A DNA stretch of 64,000 nt. Source: Venturia oleaginea (Eukaryota; Ascomycota; Dothideomycetes; Venturiales; Venturiaceae). The position numbers were made by a program, and so were the translations under genes. The stretch lies in contig JABMLP010000018.1 of the NCBI GenBank assembly GCA_013176395.1, positions 434,001 to 498,000 on the forward strand, in the 5' to 3' direction. This document shows positions 32,048 to 41,840 of this stretch, piece by piece. The notes beneath the pieces are model-generated. The model ran no database searches and was not told the origin of the DNA. It saw only the letters and a list, made by a program, of their open reading frames with translations. The stretch's first letter is position 1. Every line of letters starts with the position of its first letter.

Positions 32048-34865
32048 CAGTGCGTTCGATAATCAATCGATTGAGCCATTCTCAAGATTGATTGCCCGAT
32101 TCGGCCAATATATGGCTTGATTGACGGCTTGATTGAGTCGGTGTCAGTGAGATTGATGGCTTGAGTGATCGGTCAATTGAGAAATCTAAATACACCATTT
32201 TTAAGCCCTTGATGCTGTATCTGACACGCCTCAATTGTATCATCACTCATACCGTTTCTAGCATCAGTAATGAGCCTACCGGCTTGTGAAAATACTCTCT
32301 CAACCTCTGCAGACATACCAGGAATCGATAATACATCGAAAGCAAGACGAGATAAGATCGGATAGTCATTGCGGTGCTGCTCCCACCACCCAACAACGTC
32401 GTGAACTGGCTTCCAGGTGGTAGGGTCGAAATATTTGATGTATCTCGTATAATCGTCTTCTTTGGTGACTACCCGGCGCTTTTTGGTGATCACGTGGACT
32501 GATAATCTGTTGAATTTGTCGTAATATGAGGGCCGCTTACCGCTGGGTTCACTCTCCGCTTCTGAGGATGGTTCTGGCGTAGGTGACGGTGATGGTGAAG
32601 GTAAGGTCCCGTGTTTGTCGCAGTATTCGTCAAAAAGGCGCTGCATACCTCTCTCGGCGCGTTTGTACCAGGTACGATTGTTGTACTTAGCCCAGTGGTC
32701 TTCGAACCACAGTAATCGTAGGTTTGGGTCGCAGATAATGGCGGCGTAGTAGAGATCTGACTCTTCAATCATCGTCTGGTACTTTGAGGTCTTCAGAAGC
32801 GCTTCTTTGAGCCCGGCTACGTAAGGTTCAGCAAACTCAGTAGCAAGATTGAGAGAAGCAACCTCATTCTGCGCGTCAGTGAGTCTCTCGTGAATGCAAG
32901 TCAACCCTTTAATGACTCCGGCGGCTGTGCCTTGTATAGATTCTGTCGCATTACCCTCCTCTTTGAGACAGAACGTCTTGAAGTCTTCTAGTATCGCACA
33001 CCAAATTTCAAGCATCTCGAAGTCGTCATTTGTGAGGAAGGACTTCCTAATATCAACGCCTTTACCGGTGTAATTGTAGAGCCTCTGCCACTTGATAATA
33101 ACCGCCCTGAGCGAAAGGACACGTTGTATCATCTCGAAAGTGCTGTGCCATCGGATCCCGCCGCCAACGAGAAGTACATGCCAAACATCGAGTCTGGCAT
33201 CCTTTTGAAGCGCTTCAAAAGCTTCTCTACGCTCAGGTGAGCGATTGATGAATATGCAGAGATTGTGTACGCGACCGATAAGTCCTAGGCGCGCCCAGAC
33301 CTCAAACTGTTCATCATCGCCGGCCGCGGCAAGTGACTTATTGTGCTTAGATTACTCATTATCGCCGAAGAGAAGGTCCTCTACGATAAGATTGATGATA
33401 TGGCCAATACAGCGAATGCGCCATCTTCTGGACCACCCGGAGGATAGCCCAGAGATCAGAACCTCAAGGTGAGCAACACAGGCGTCGTTATCTGATGCAT
33501 TATCCGCTGTGAAGCCTCCCAAGTTTGTCCCATCGATGGCGAATGTAGTGAGCACTGAGGCGATCAGTTTAGCTTGATTCTCTCCAGATTTTGAGCCAAA
33601 AACGCGCGGGAAGCCGATGAGAATCCGTGACTGCCTGTAGTTTGAATTTATGAAGTGGGAGCAGACAGCAAGGTAGTTCTTATGGTTTCCTCCCTTCCAG
33701 CCGTCTACTGAGATATTGATTCGACTTTTGGCGCCCTTGATCTCGTGTAGGATGGTCGGTAACCGTTTTTCGTAGGACTCAAAAACCCATTTACTGACGG
33801 AGGACTTTGCGGTTGGTAGAATCGCTGTAAGATTCTCAATTGCGCCAGCCTTGAGTAGCGAGAGGGTATCGGGATGGGAGGCTGTATGGAAAGCAATATT
33901 GTGCTTGATAGTCCAGTCAATATATTGCTGTCTGTACACGATGGCATCGAAATTATCGTCCTTTTTGAGACCACAAGTCTCGCAATGTGTCAACGCCGCT
34001 TCAGTTACTTCCTCCTCTTGCAATCCATTCATTTCAATGGAATCTCCTGGATCTTTGACGCCGTGCCGAGAGAGAAGGTGTCCTTGTATGCCGCCGGTAG
34101 ACGTCGCCACGTAGATTCCTGTATGCCAACTCCTCAATTCATGACACCTCTTACAGAACCAAAGTCTCTTATGCTTCTCACCATCCGCTTGGATCTCTGC
34201 GCCGTGCTCCCAAATGTAAGAGTCGAGTCGTGATAGCTGCTGCTTGGTAACAGGCCTAAGCCTTGGATTCCGCAGTTTCTGGCCGTCCTTTTGAAGCCGT
34301 GACCATTGTATATCGAACTTGCAACGCTGGAGATTGAGAGGACGTAAGGGAGTTGTAATAACCCTATGAGGAAGGATAGAAGCTACTGGTATAGGGCTTT
34401 CGGGTTCTGGAGGCAGATCTTGCGACAGTGAGGCTTCGTCGATAGCTGTACCGGATCTTTGAGAATAGCCTTCAGGCCTTCTCCGCTGTACGAATCTAGT
34501 CATCATCTTGAATAGTCTGTAGAGAAAACGTAGTGGTTGTGATGGTAAAATTAGTAGAAAATGAATAACTTATAATTAATCCAAAGTTCAAACATATTCG
34601 AAGCATAGGAAAAGCCCGATTTCAGGCGCCGGTCGGCGCTAAATTTAGTGGATCATCCCACTAATTTCTAGGGGCTACCTTCTAAAACAACGTCACGTTA
34701 CTTAAGCGAACTCAACACCATGGATTGAGCAATCACTCAATCTTTGAGGCTTCAATTGATTGATTGATTCATATATATCATAGCTTGATTGATGGCCTAA
34801 ACAGGCCGATTTTCGTTCGCCTGACGGCGTCAATCAACCAATTCAATTGCTTATCGAACGCACTG
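32048..34865 (-). mobile_element. hAT-family DNA transposon with 8-bp target duplication
   Basis: The element is 2818 bp. The ends are CAGTGCGTTCGATAA and its inverse (15 bp exact), followed by looser inverted repeats rich in TTGATTGA motifs. The target duplication AGCGCCAT is exact at 32040-32047 and 34866-34873; 8 bp is the hAT hallmark. The subterminal regions have many TTGATTGA/TCAATCAA motifs, as in hAT transposase-binding regions. The transposase is on the minus strand with a single in-frame stop. Confidence 0.95.
32173..34506 (-). pseudogene. hAT transposase, one in-frame stop
   Basis: One frame runs from ATG 34506 to the stop at 32173 (778 codons) and is interrupted only by a TAA at 33352-33354 (codon 385). 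The N-terminal region has a BED-like Cys/His cluster (WFCKRCHELRSW, then HLLSRHGV). The core RNase-H-like fold includes INISVDGWKGGNHKNYLAV and GFTADNASDNDACV. The C-terminus has the hAT dimerisation signature (LAFDVLSIPGMSAEVERVFS, GRLITDARNGMSDDTIEA). Everything but one codon is in place, so it is a young loss, or possibly a sequencing error. Confidence 0.92.
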
Positions 34866-35140
34866 AGCGCCATCGGTCACGGTGTCGGACAAGTCCAAGC
34901 CACGGACCTTTATCTTTTTGGTGAACTGCTCGGCGTAAGAGCTCTTGTGAAGAGCATGAAGGCTGACGTTGAGGGCCTCGATGCTGCACTCCTTCGCGAT
35001 GAATGAGTGTTCCCTAAACAGGCTAAACTGATCCACTCTATCTAGAATTCCAATAACCCAACCATCTTTGGTTTTGGCAGTGAATAGGTCGCAACGTTCA
35101 TGACCCCTAATTTGCCATCTAAAGTCAACTATACAATAAG
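34866..35140 (-). pseudogene. coiled-coil family copy B, split by the hAT element
   Basis: The minus strand from about 35130 reads VDFRWQIRGHERCDLFTAKT, then DGWVIGILDRVDQFSLFREH and CSIEALNVSLHALHKSSYAE, and reaches DTVTDGA exactly at the hAT target duplication. An acceptor-like TATAG stands before the first block and a GCTAACC branch-like motif lies upstream of it. Beyond the element (31990-32040) the strand reads SRLEAEIDLIRKQN and a stop, which corresponds to the second helix of the other copies. This is the best-preserved copy of the unnamed family in the cluster. Confidence 0.5.
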
Positions 35141-35444
35141 GTTAGCACGAAGACACTTTGAGTAAGATTGAAGCGTGCTTTTGATCTGGGACCTCAGACC
35201 GAGTCATATCGTTTGGATCTGTGACTTCTTCTATGTGATTTGTGTGGATCAGATGCCGGAGCGTGTTGAATGATGATTGAAAGAATAATTTTGTATCAAC
35301 GAAAATAATGTAGGGAAGAGGGCGATTCAGCGTTTATATTCTGGCGATAACTCTAGGCATCAGTGAAAGCCGGGTTTTAGCCGCCGGACATCGTTCTGAG
35401 GTGATTCGGTTGCAATACTGAAGAGGGGGCTGGGATAGAGTCGG

Positions 35445-35955
35445 TTTTTAAATCGGCTAAAGTTTTCCAGCTGCACATGCATTGCCAGAATTTACTGCGC
35501 CATGCATTTACTTGACCCGGCCACGGCCTGCTACTGCATATACCATCACCCTCTACACTCGATTGCCGTATAGTCTAACTTTATATATTATTCGAATATA
35601 GTCAACGCGGTTTTAGGGGCCATTTAGGGCCGCCGTACTATATTACCATATTATTTTTTGTCCTATTTTCGTCTTATTCTCGTGTTATTTTAGCAAAAGT
35701 CTGCTTATGATGATAATTAACTTATACTTAAGCGTTTAACGCTATAATAATATTATCTATCTATAAAAATCTTAGCATTTGGCTAGATTATACTTCACTA
35801 TATAGTACTCGATTATGCATTGTCGAGGTCTCGGCTATGTATGACCGATTTTACATACTAGAACATGCATAATGCATGTCCGAGTATGTCAATGCATGGG
35901 GCAGTACATTTTGGCAATGCGTGTGCAGCTGGAGACGTTAGCCGGGTTTTAAATA
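35445..35955. mobile_element. AT-rich element with about 65-bp imperfect inverted repeats
   Basis: The segment at about 35445-35513 (CCAGCTGCACATGCATTGCC within it) recurs inverted at about 35887-35955 with roughly three quarters of the bases equal. The interior (35560-35880) is very AT-rich. This is the structure of a non-autonomous, MITE-like element altered by C-to-T mutation, possibly RIP. No certain target duplication was found. Confidence 0.5.
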
Positions 35956-36029
35956 AGATCGATGCCATTGTTCGTGGCTTTGGTGCCCAACTCGAAGCCA
36001 AGAAAAGTATTTGAAATGGCCCCTAAGGA

Positions 36030-36400
36030 GTTTTACCTTGGTCGCAGAGCTGTCTAATCAGCATACCCACCGTTCTTCTTCCGCGCAGGAGCGAGTTACA
36101 TTGCTTGCGAATCTCAGTGAACGTGAACACTTGCATGCCCACTGTCTAATCCCGCCACTTCCTTTCCGTACCTGATATTTCCACACTCCGTCTCACGAGC
36201 TCAGCGCTTTGCTCATTGGCTGTATGAAGAGCCTTATTCAAGGCTTCAACGCTTGACGAGTCCAATCCAGATACGCGGATGAGTTCTTCAGCAGGATACA
36301 CCCTATACAACACGACAGCTCAATCGTTGCCGCTTTTCTCGGTCAGGACCCGGGTCAATTGAGAGGTTTTCAGTAGCTTGAAGCCTTTCAGATCCCGCCG
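36030..36400 (-). pseudogene. coiled-coil family copy C, decayed
   Basis: On the minus strand the block EELIRVSGLDSSSVEALNKA followed by LHTANEQSAELVRRSVEISG (about 36300-36180) ends at a GTACGG donor-like site. A second block, FTEIRKQCNSLL, at about 36120 would be the next exon. An upstream block (about 36415-36320) ends in a stop. This copy most clearly defines the VEALNKALH helix. Confidence 0.4.
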
Positions 36401-36439
36401 AAGATACTGTAGATTATCTGTTTGTATTCATTAAACTGA

Positions 36440-36830
36440 TATGACTGTCCAAAACGATGTTTGAACTATAGCGACGATCTGTATCTTCAGAAGCTCGTTT
36501 TCGGCAATGAGACGAGTGAGTCTCCGACCTTCTGCGGGCCTGAGTGTGTAAAGAAAGGCAATAACTGGACAGACAACGCCAGCGATCTCCCACGCTCTCA
36601 GCGATTTGCTTCTCTTCACCTTGTTGGAAATTTTGGACTGCCGAATCCTGGTCATTCTCTACCTCCATCCCTCCCTCTCTCTCTCTCTCTCTGTGTGTGT
36701 GTGGTGGCAAGGTTCAGCTCTAGTGAGAAAGGTGCTAGCACCGACTTTTGCTACCGCAACAATGTAACCGGCATCTATCTTGATGGTGATGACCTCGGAA
36801 CTGTAAGCTGAGGTCCTACCGATGAGGTGG
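36440..36830 (-). pseudogene. coiled-coil family copy D, decayed
   Basis: The minus strand carries AVQNFQQGEEKQIAESV (36700-36580) and, in another frame, LTRLIAENELLKIQIVA (about 36515-36455). Both match helices of the neighbouring copies. A (CT)n(GT)n microsatellite at about 36667-36703 interrupts the region upstream. Confidence 0.35.
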
Positions 36831-36879
36831 TGAAGATTGCCTGCGCTCGTGTCAGTTGACTGAGACGCAGTTTGTTAAT

Positions 36880-37270
36880 ATCAACCCACGTAACATCTGT
36901 GCACTAAGTTGCTCGTTCTCGGCGAGAATGAGAGAGAGCGGTTCTGGGCTTGATGAGTTTCTTCGGAGAGTTGCAGAGCGCGCTTTTCGTCTGCGGCAGC
37001 TTGATGCTGTAGTTGGAGAGCTTGTTCGGTGAGTTCGACGGGGCTCTTCTGATCTGCTGCGGCTTGAATCTGAGCCTGATGAGCTTCGAGTTCAGTGATG
37101 TAAGGCATGCTGTAAGGACTGCGATCGAAGTCGGCGTTGTTGGATGGAGAAGAGATTTTGCCGTGTTTATTGGAGATCAAAACATTAATGGGTGCCCGTC
37201 GTCTCTGGAGAGGTGAATACTCACTCAGTGCTGAGCAATGGATCGACCAATTTCCAGTGGCTTCCATGCC
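36880..37270 (-). pseudogene. coiled-coil family copy E, decayed
   Basis: An ATG at about 37267 opens MEATGNWSIHCSALSEYSPL. The frame then reads ELEAHQAQIQAAADQKSPVE and LTEQALQLQHQAAADEKRAL, strongly heptad-like. The last helix continues in a shifted frame as LSLILAENEQLSAQMLRGLI. The Gln/Ala-rich repeat predicts a long coiled coil. The frame shift makes it a likely pseudogene unless an unseen intron corrects it. Confidence 0.4.
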
Positions 37271-37593
37271 TGAACTCCGAATGAGTTACTGATCCACAAG
37301 GAACAATCGACTTAACAACTCTCTACTCTCCTTTTCAGAGGATCAGCTGAGCATACGTTGATAAATTATGGTAGTGATGGCCTCCCTACAAAGACGGACG
37401 GCCTCATCTAAATGATCAGTCGAGTCAGTGTTCCAGGTCCGTGGTGCATCGAGACTAAGCTATCTGGTTAACCTACCACACATCTTCCTAGGTTTGCCCT
37501 CATTTCATTACTAAGGTCAGCACTCAGCAACACTATTCACAAAGTCAGCACAAAAGTTTGAGGCGGCCGAATCTCTCATTGTCCTAACTCAGT

Positions 37594-37794
37594 CTACCTA
37601 TAGCCATCTCCTTCAAGCGGTACCACATGCCACTCCCGCCAATTCCATTCCCCAATCCCCTCCGCTACACAAGCAAGCTTCTCGCGACGAGGACAAAAGA
37701 AATTTCCAAAACGAATGTGAGCAGCGCATATCGCTAAGATCCTATGCAAATTTCCAGTGGAGACAGGTTTCTTTCCATCATAGTCATTCCTCAT
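37594..37794 (-). CDS. hypothetical short protein or terminal exon
   Basis: A frame of 66 residues, MRNDYDGKKPVSTGNLHRIL and so on, ends in GIGEWNWREWHVVPLEGDGYR-like sequence with several Trp and coding-like composition. It may be the last exon of a gene whose upstream part I cannot trace. No family recognised. Confidence 0.3.
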   Translation of the reverse strand: MRNDYDGKKPVSTGNLHRILAICAAHIRFGNFFCPRREKLACVAEGIGEWNWREWHVVPLEGDGYR

Positions 37795-38319
37795 CAAAAT
37801 CCAAAGAAAAAATCAAGAGCAAACGATTTGTTTTGTCCAGACACGCAGTATCTGTTGGTGTAGTTTTTCAGTACCCGGCGCCCCTGCATCCTCGCACGCG
37901 AGGAGAGTACCTGCCCGGTAAGGACTTTCGTGTGTGCTTTCGTTATTCGGTCGAACAAAAGACCCCTTCGCGCATTACGATCCCGTGGTGTGGAGAGTTT
38001 GAATATACAAGAGTGGTGATTGTGTTTGTTTTTTGTGCTTTCCTAAATGGTTTGGCCGACCTCAGATGTGTTTTGGAAGGGAAGGTAGGTTGAGTGAATT
38101 AATCGCAAAACGTCGCGTCGAGCCCAATCTGCTGAAGGTGTCCATTTTGGTTGCAGTTGACTTGTCAAGGGAACAGGTTTCTCCATTCTGTGTAAGCAAA
38201 AACTCCGAGATTATACTGCTGTTTCTTCGTATACGGTGCAATCACATGTTTAGATGGTTCGAGGAGATGCCTTGCTAGAAGACTGTTAGCAAGAGCTTTA
38301 GAACCAGCGCAGCGAAGTT

Positions 38320-39207
38320 TCAGAGAGGACGAAGGAGACGGGGCACTTGCGAGACTGTATCCTGGATATCATCCACATGATTGCAGAGCGCAACGAAGAG
38401 ATCAAAGAACAATTTGCCTCCCATCTCCATTTCCATCTGCATAGTTCCGCTGCGCTTGAAGGTTTTCCGGCTACGAATAATCAAAGCCAAGTAATGAGCG
38501 CGAAGGCGCGAGTCGGTGTCGGGGGTATTCTCGTAGGCATACCGAGCTGAACGCAAGATGACGGCGACCTCGATTCCACTCTGCAGACCTTGCTTACGAA
38601 GAGCAAGGCGCTTGAGCTCCTCAAGGCCGTATTTGTCGGCTGCGCAGTACACGGCTGTGTCCCTGAGTATAACGTCTCCTACCCTCGAGTGATATACGGC
38701 GGCATCGACTCCGCCGCCAACGCGACCGCCAATTTTGGGGCTCTCCGCTGCCCCCTCGAGTGTCCAGGTATTGCGACGCTTGTCCTGCAACAAGCGCGGA
38801 GAGTAGTCTCCCTTGTAAAGGTACTCGAGGACGCAGGAAAAGACTTCGGGATCTTCGTCAGGCAAGTTGATGCGTCGAGCGTTGGCTTCAAAAAACATGT
38901 CCTTGCACGCCACTGCAAGCATTGGCGAATGTGAAAGGACATCCTGATGGGCCGCAAACAGTCGTTGGTCTTGTCCCACCACCAGTGTGATGATGGCTGA
39001 AGTGAGACTCGGAGAGGCACTGGGAGCGCAATTGGTTAGATTTTGGTCGCGTTGTTTATCACGCAAAGAATACACGCACCTCTCACTCTTGACCGGATTG
39101 TCGACTTTCTCGAGCATCTTCTGCTTGACCTCTTCACGGAACGACCTCTTCGCAGGTTTGGTAATCTTGCCCGCACGATCTTTTGAAGCAAAAGATCGTT
39201 TGAACAT
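38320..39207 (-). CDS. BTB/POZ domain protein
   Basis: The ATG at 39207 begins MFKRSFASKDRAGKITKPAK. The BTB core follows: SAIITLVVGQDQRLFAAHQDVLSHSPML, then RRINLPDEDPEVFSCVLEYLYKGDYSP, then a Gly-rich linker and a helical C-terminal half (DTAVYCAADKYGLEELKRLA). A 60-nt intron with donor GTGCGT, branch CTAACC and acceptor CCCAG (39079-39020) lies inside the frame. Because it is a multiple of three and has no stop, the product is 275 residues if spliced and 295 if retained. Splicing gives the smoother join (VKSE-SASPSLTS). Such ascomycete BTB proteins lack Kelch or zinc-finger partners; their role is unknown, with a Cul3 adaptor one possibility. Confidence 0.85.
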   Translation of the reverse strand: MFKRSFASKDRAGKITKPAKRSFREEVKQKMLEKVDNPVKSERCVYSLRDKQRDQNLTNCAPSASPSLTSAIITLVVGQDQRLFAAHQDVLSHSPMLAVACKDMFFEANARRINLPDEDPEVFSCVLEYLYKGDYSPRLLQDKRRNTWTLEGAAESPKIGGRVGGGVDAAVYHSRVGDVILRDTAVYCAADKYGLEELKRLALRKQGLQSGIEVAVILRSARYAYENTPDTDSRLRAHYLALIIRSRKTFKRSGTMQMEMEMGGKLFFDLFVALCNHVDDIQDTVSQVPRLLRPL

Positions 39208-39924
39208 GTTGGCACGAAGAGCGAGGGCGCGAAACGAGTGACGAAAGGAGCTACTTAAGGAGCGAAGCGGGTTAGTTTGACGCAGCAGCGATTGGCATAT
39301 GAGGAGCTCCGGAAGCCGAAAGGTGGTTCGTTCTCATCAAAGAAGAATGGGGATTCTATCTCGTCGTAAGAACGAATTTCCTGAAGGCTCAGCGAGAATC
39401 TGGTGAGAGATTCAGGCTTGAGTATCGGCGGCTCTGAACGAAAGTGCAATGCGTGGAGGGGTCATTCTCGAGGGGGAGGCGGCTGGGTCTATATACAAAC
39501 TGAAGGCCCCTGCATTACTGCCGATAAGGCGAGGCTGTGCTTGTTGTCTATCTCCCAAAACGCGCTGGCTGATAGCTGGTCTCCTCTGATTGGTAGAGGG
39601 AGTCATATACGATCACGAGACGGTTGCCAGGCACCAAAGAGGGCCTTGAGCAAGGATAGAATGGTATCGATAAGCGGAGCAACCACTCATCCATTCTGCA
39701 TGCAGGCGCCCGTGTTCCATCACTGCCCGTGCATTCGTGCTATGTGTATATATATTTGGAACCATTCAACAGCTCGAATATGGGCTTAGACGAGCTGAAC
39801 AGCACACATCGACATCGGGATAATGCCTCCTCGTCAGGCTGAGCAGCCTGATCTTAGGTTGAGATGGCTGAAACAAACATCACGTGTGTGGACGAGAATG
39901 GACGGAGGCCTCGGTATCCTGTGG
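39208..39924. other. intergenic
   Basis: No supported gene. An open plus-strand frame (39403-39789) has no domain or start context. Confidence 0.4.
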
Positions 39925-39938
39925 TGACGGCATACATA

Positions 39939-41541
39939 GAAAAACAGCACACACAGCGAGAACTCAATTTTTGGAATTTACAGAAGTATCATCTAAAGAT
40001 CATCAAAACACCTCTGCCAGTGGCCGCTCCGGCCTCTAGAGGCCATCGCGCGTCCCTCAGCGTCGATGAGATATCTCTAGAGTCGCCGTCGCGGCCACGG
40101 CAGAGCAAGCAGACGAATACATGAGCAAGCTACACGAACGATGCGTCCACCAAAGACAACAGCAACCATCTAGTCACTATCTCCCGGCTAGTCCATCACC
40201 CCAGATGACACTGCAACGCTCCGAGTCGACGAGTCACTGCTAGAACGGCAATACCTTCAACACAACTCAAACACCAGACGCCGGGTGCGCAACAATCGGC
40301 ACCACACACCACTGCAACGACTAGACAACCTCTCCCAACGTCTTGGCAAACCGTCCTGCTACAAGCTGTTGCCCAGAGCCTTGAGCCTCTCCCCAAACTG
40401 TTGCCTCCCAGTTATGGCATTGGCAAGAGTAGGTGCGCGACACAGTAAGTAGTAAGGACGCATAGAAGGAGCCTATTGGCGGCAAATCCCCTCCCTGTAA
40501 GCTAGCAGACGTAGCCTTGAGCCTCTCCCCAGACTGTTGCGTCCCAGTTATGGCATTGGCAAGAGTAGGTGCGCGATATAGCAAGCAGGGAGAGCGACTA
40601 GCAGCAGATAGGCTCCGACTATAAGACGACAGGTCTACAACACAATCGGTGCGACACGATACGGCAGCTGCTAGAGAACCTCATCTACTATCGTCTCCGC
40701 AAACCGTCCTGCTGCAAGCTGATGTCCAGAGCCTTGAGCCTCTCCCCAAACTGTTGCGTCCCAGTTATGGCATTGGCAAGAGTAGGTGCGCAACACAGTA
40801 AGCAGTAAGGACGTATAGAAGGAGCTTATTGGCGGCAAATCCCCTCCCTACAAGCCAGCAGACGTAGCCTTGAGCCTCTCCCCAGACTGTTGCGTCCCAG
40901 TTATGGCATTGGCAAGAGTAGGAGCGCGATATAGCAAGTAGGGAGAGCGACTAGCAGCAGATAGGCTCCGACTATAAGACGGCAGGTCTATAGCACGATC
41001 GGCGCCATACAATACGGCAGCTACCAGACAGCCTCGTCCACGGGCATACCCGGAGTATCACACCCAAGCAGCGAAATCACGACTACGATGGTTACTATTG
41101 TCTCCAGCATCACACAACCAAATACACCGCCGCATAGGAATCTGGTGCAAGGCAACTTTCACAAGCAGAAACATACTTAGGGAACCCATTGGCCTTGAGG
41201 GATAAGGCGAAACAGATAGACAAAGCTGAGCATTAGAGGGAGACTGTAGGTAGAAGGATAGCGAAACACGAGGCATTGCCTCTTGAGTCTACATAGCACA
41301 GATATACTAGCAGAATAACCAGTATCTACAAGAGCCAGCGGGCATTTGGAGATACTGGTTAAGGGAAAAGAGGGAGGACGGAGGGGACAGCTGGTCTTGT
41401 TTCAGTGAACGGGGCGAAGTGGGGCGCGGTGGATTATATAATCTATCACGTGTCGGCTGTCTGATGAAGTCCTCCTAACCGGACATAGCTGCGTGATTAA
41501 GCGGCTGCAACCGAGTAGGATAAAATCAATCAATCAATCAA
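39939..41541 (+). mobile_element. retroelement-like insertion with 14-bp target duplication
   Basis: TGACGGCATACATA occurs exactly at 39925-39938 and 41542-41555. The 1603 bp between them end, on the right, in a simple-repeat tail (AATC units, about 41524-41541) preceded by TAAA. Variable-length target duplication plus a 3' simple-repeat tail is the signature of target-primed (non-LTR or SINE-like) insertion. The body holds two 353-bp tandem units and no reverse transcriptase frame, so it would be a non-autonomous or internally deleted element. Confidence 0.5.
40345..41050. repeat. two tandem 353-bp units, each with two 75-bp sub-repeats
   Basis: The block AGCCTTGAGCCTCTCCCCA followed by CAGTTATGGCATTGGCAAGA starts at 40377, 40513, 40730 and 40866. 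Spacings are 136, 217 and 136, so the higher-order period is 353 bp. Copies differ by only a few bases. Confidence 0.85.
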
Positions 41542-41840
41542 TGACGGCATACATACATGCTTCGACTTCACGATAGCTGTCCAAAAAAGACGTTTCCTTT
41601 GCACCATTCCGAAGCTCTTCTAACCTTCCAACACTCTGTTGTATCAAGCCTTGGTTCACACTGCAACTCCTTTTGGAAGTACTTGCGATTTACGTATACG
41701 TCACGGTCCCAATCAACTATACTTTTATATTCTTGCCCTCTTCCACTGGTCTCGCTCTCAATTTTCATCTTAAAGCCGCAGGATTTCCAGATCAAAACTC
41801 ACCACCACCACCAGGACACAAACAAACTCGCATAGAAACC

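Noticed and set aside
40196..40584. Minus-strand open frames over the 353-bp repeats
   Set aside because: They translate the tandem repeat and do not persist across units.
40345..41050. CRISPR-like array
   Set aside because: The repeats are long, directly tandem with fixed spacing and similar spacers; the genome is eukaryotic.
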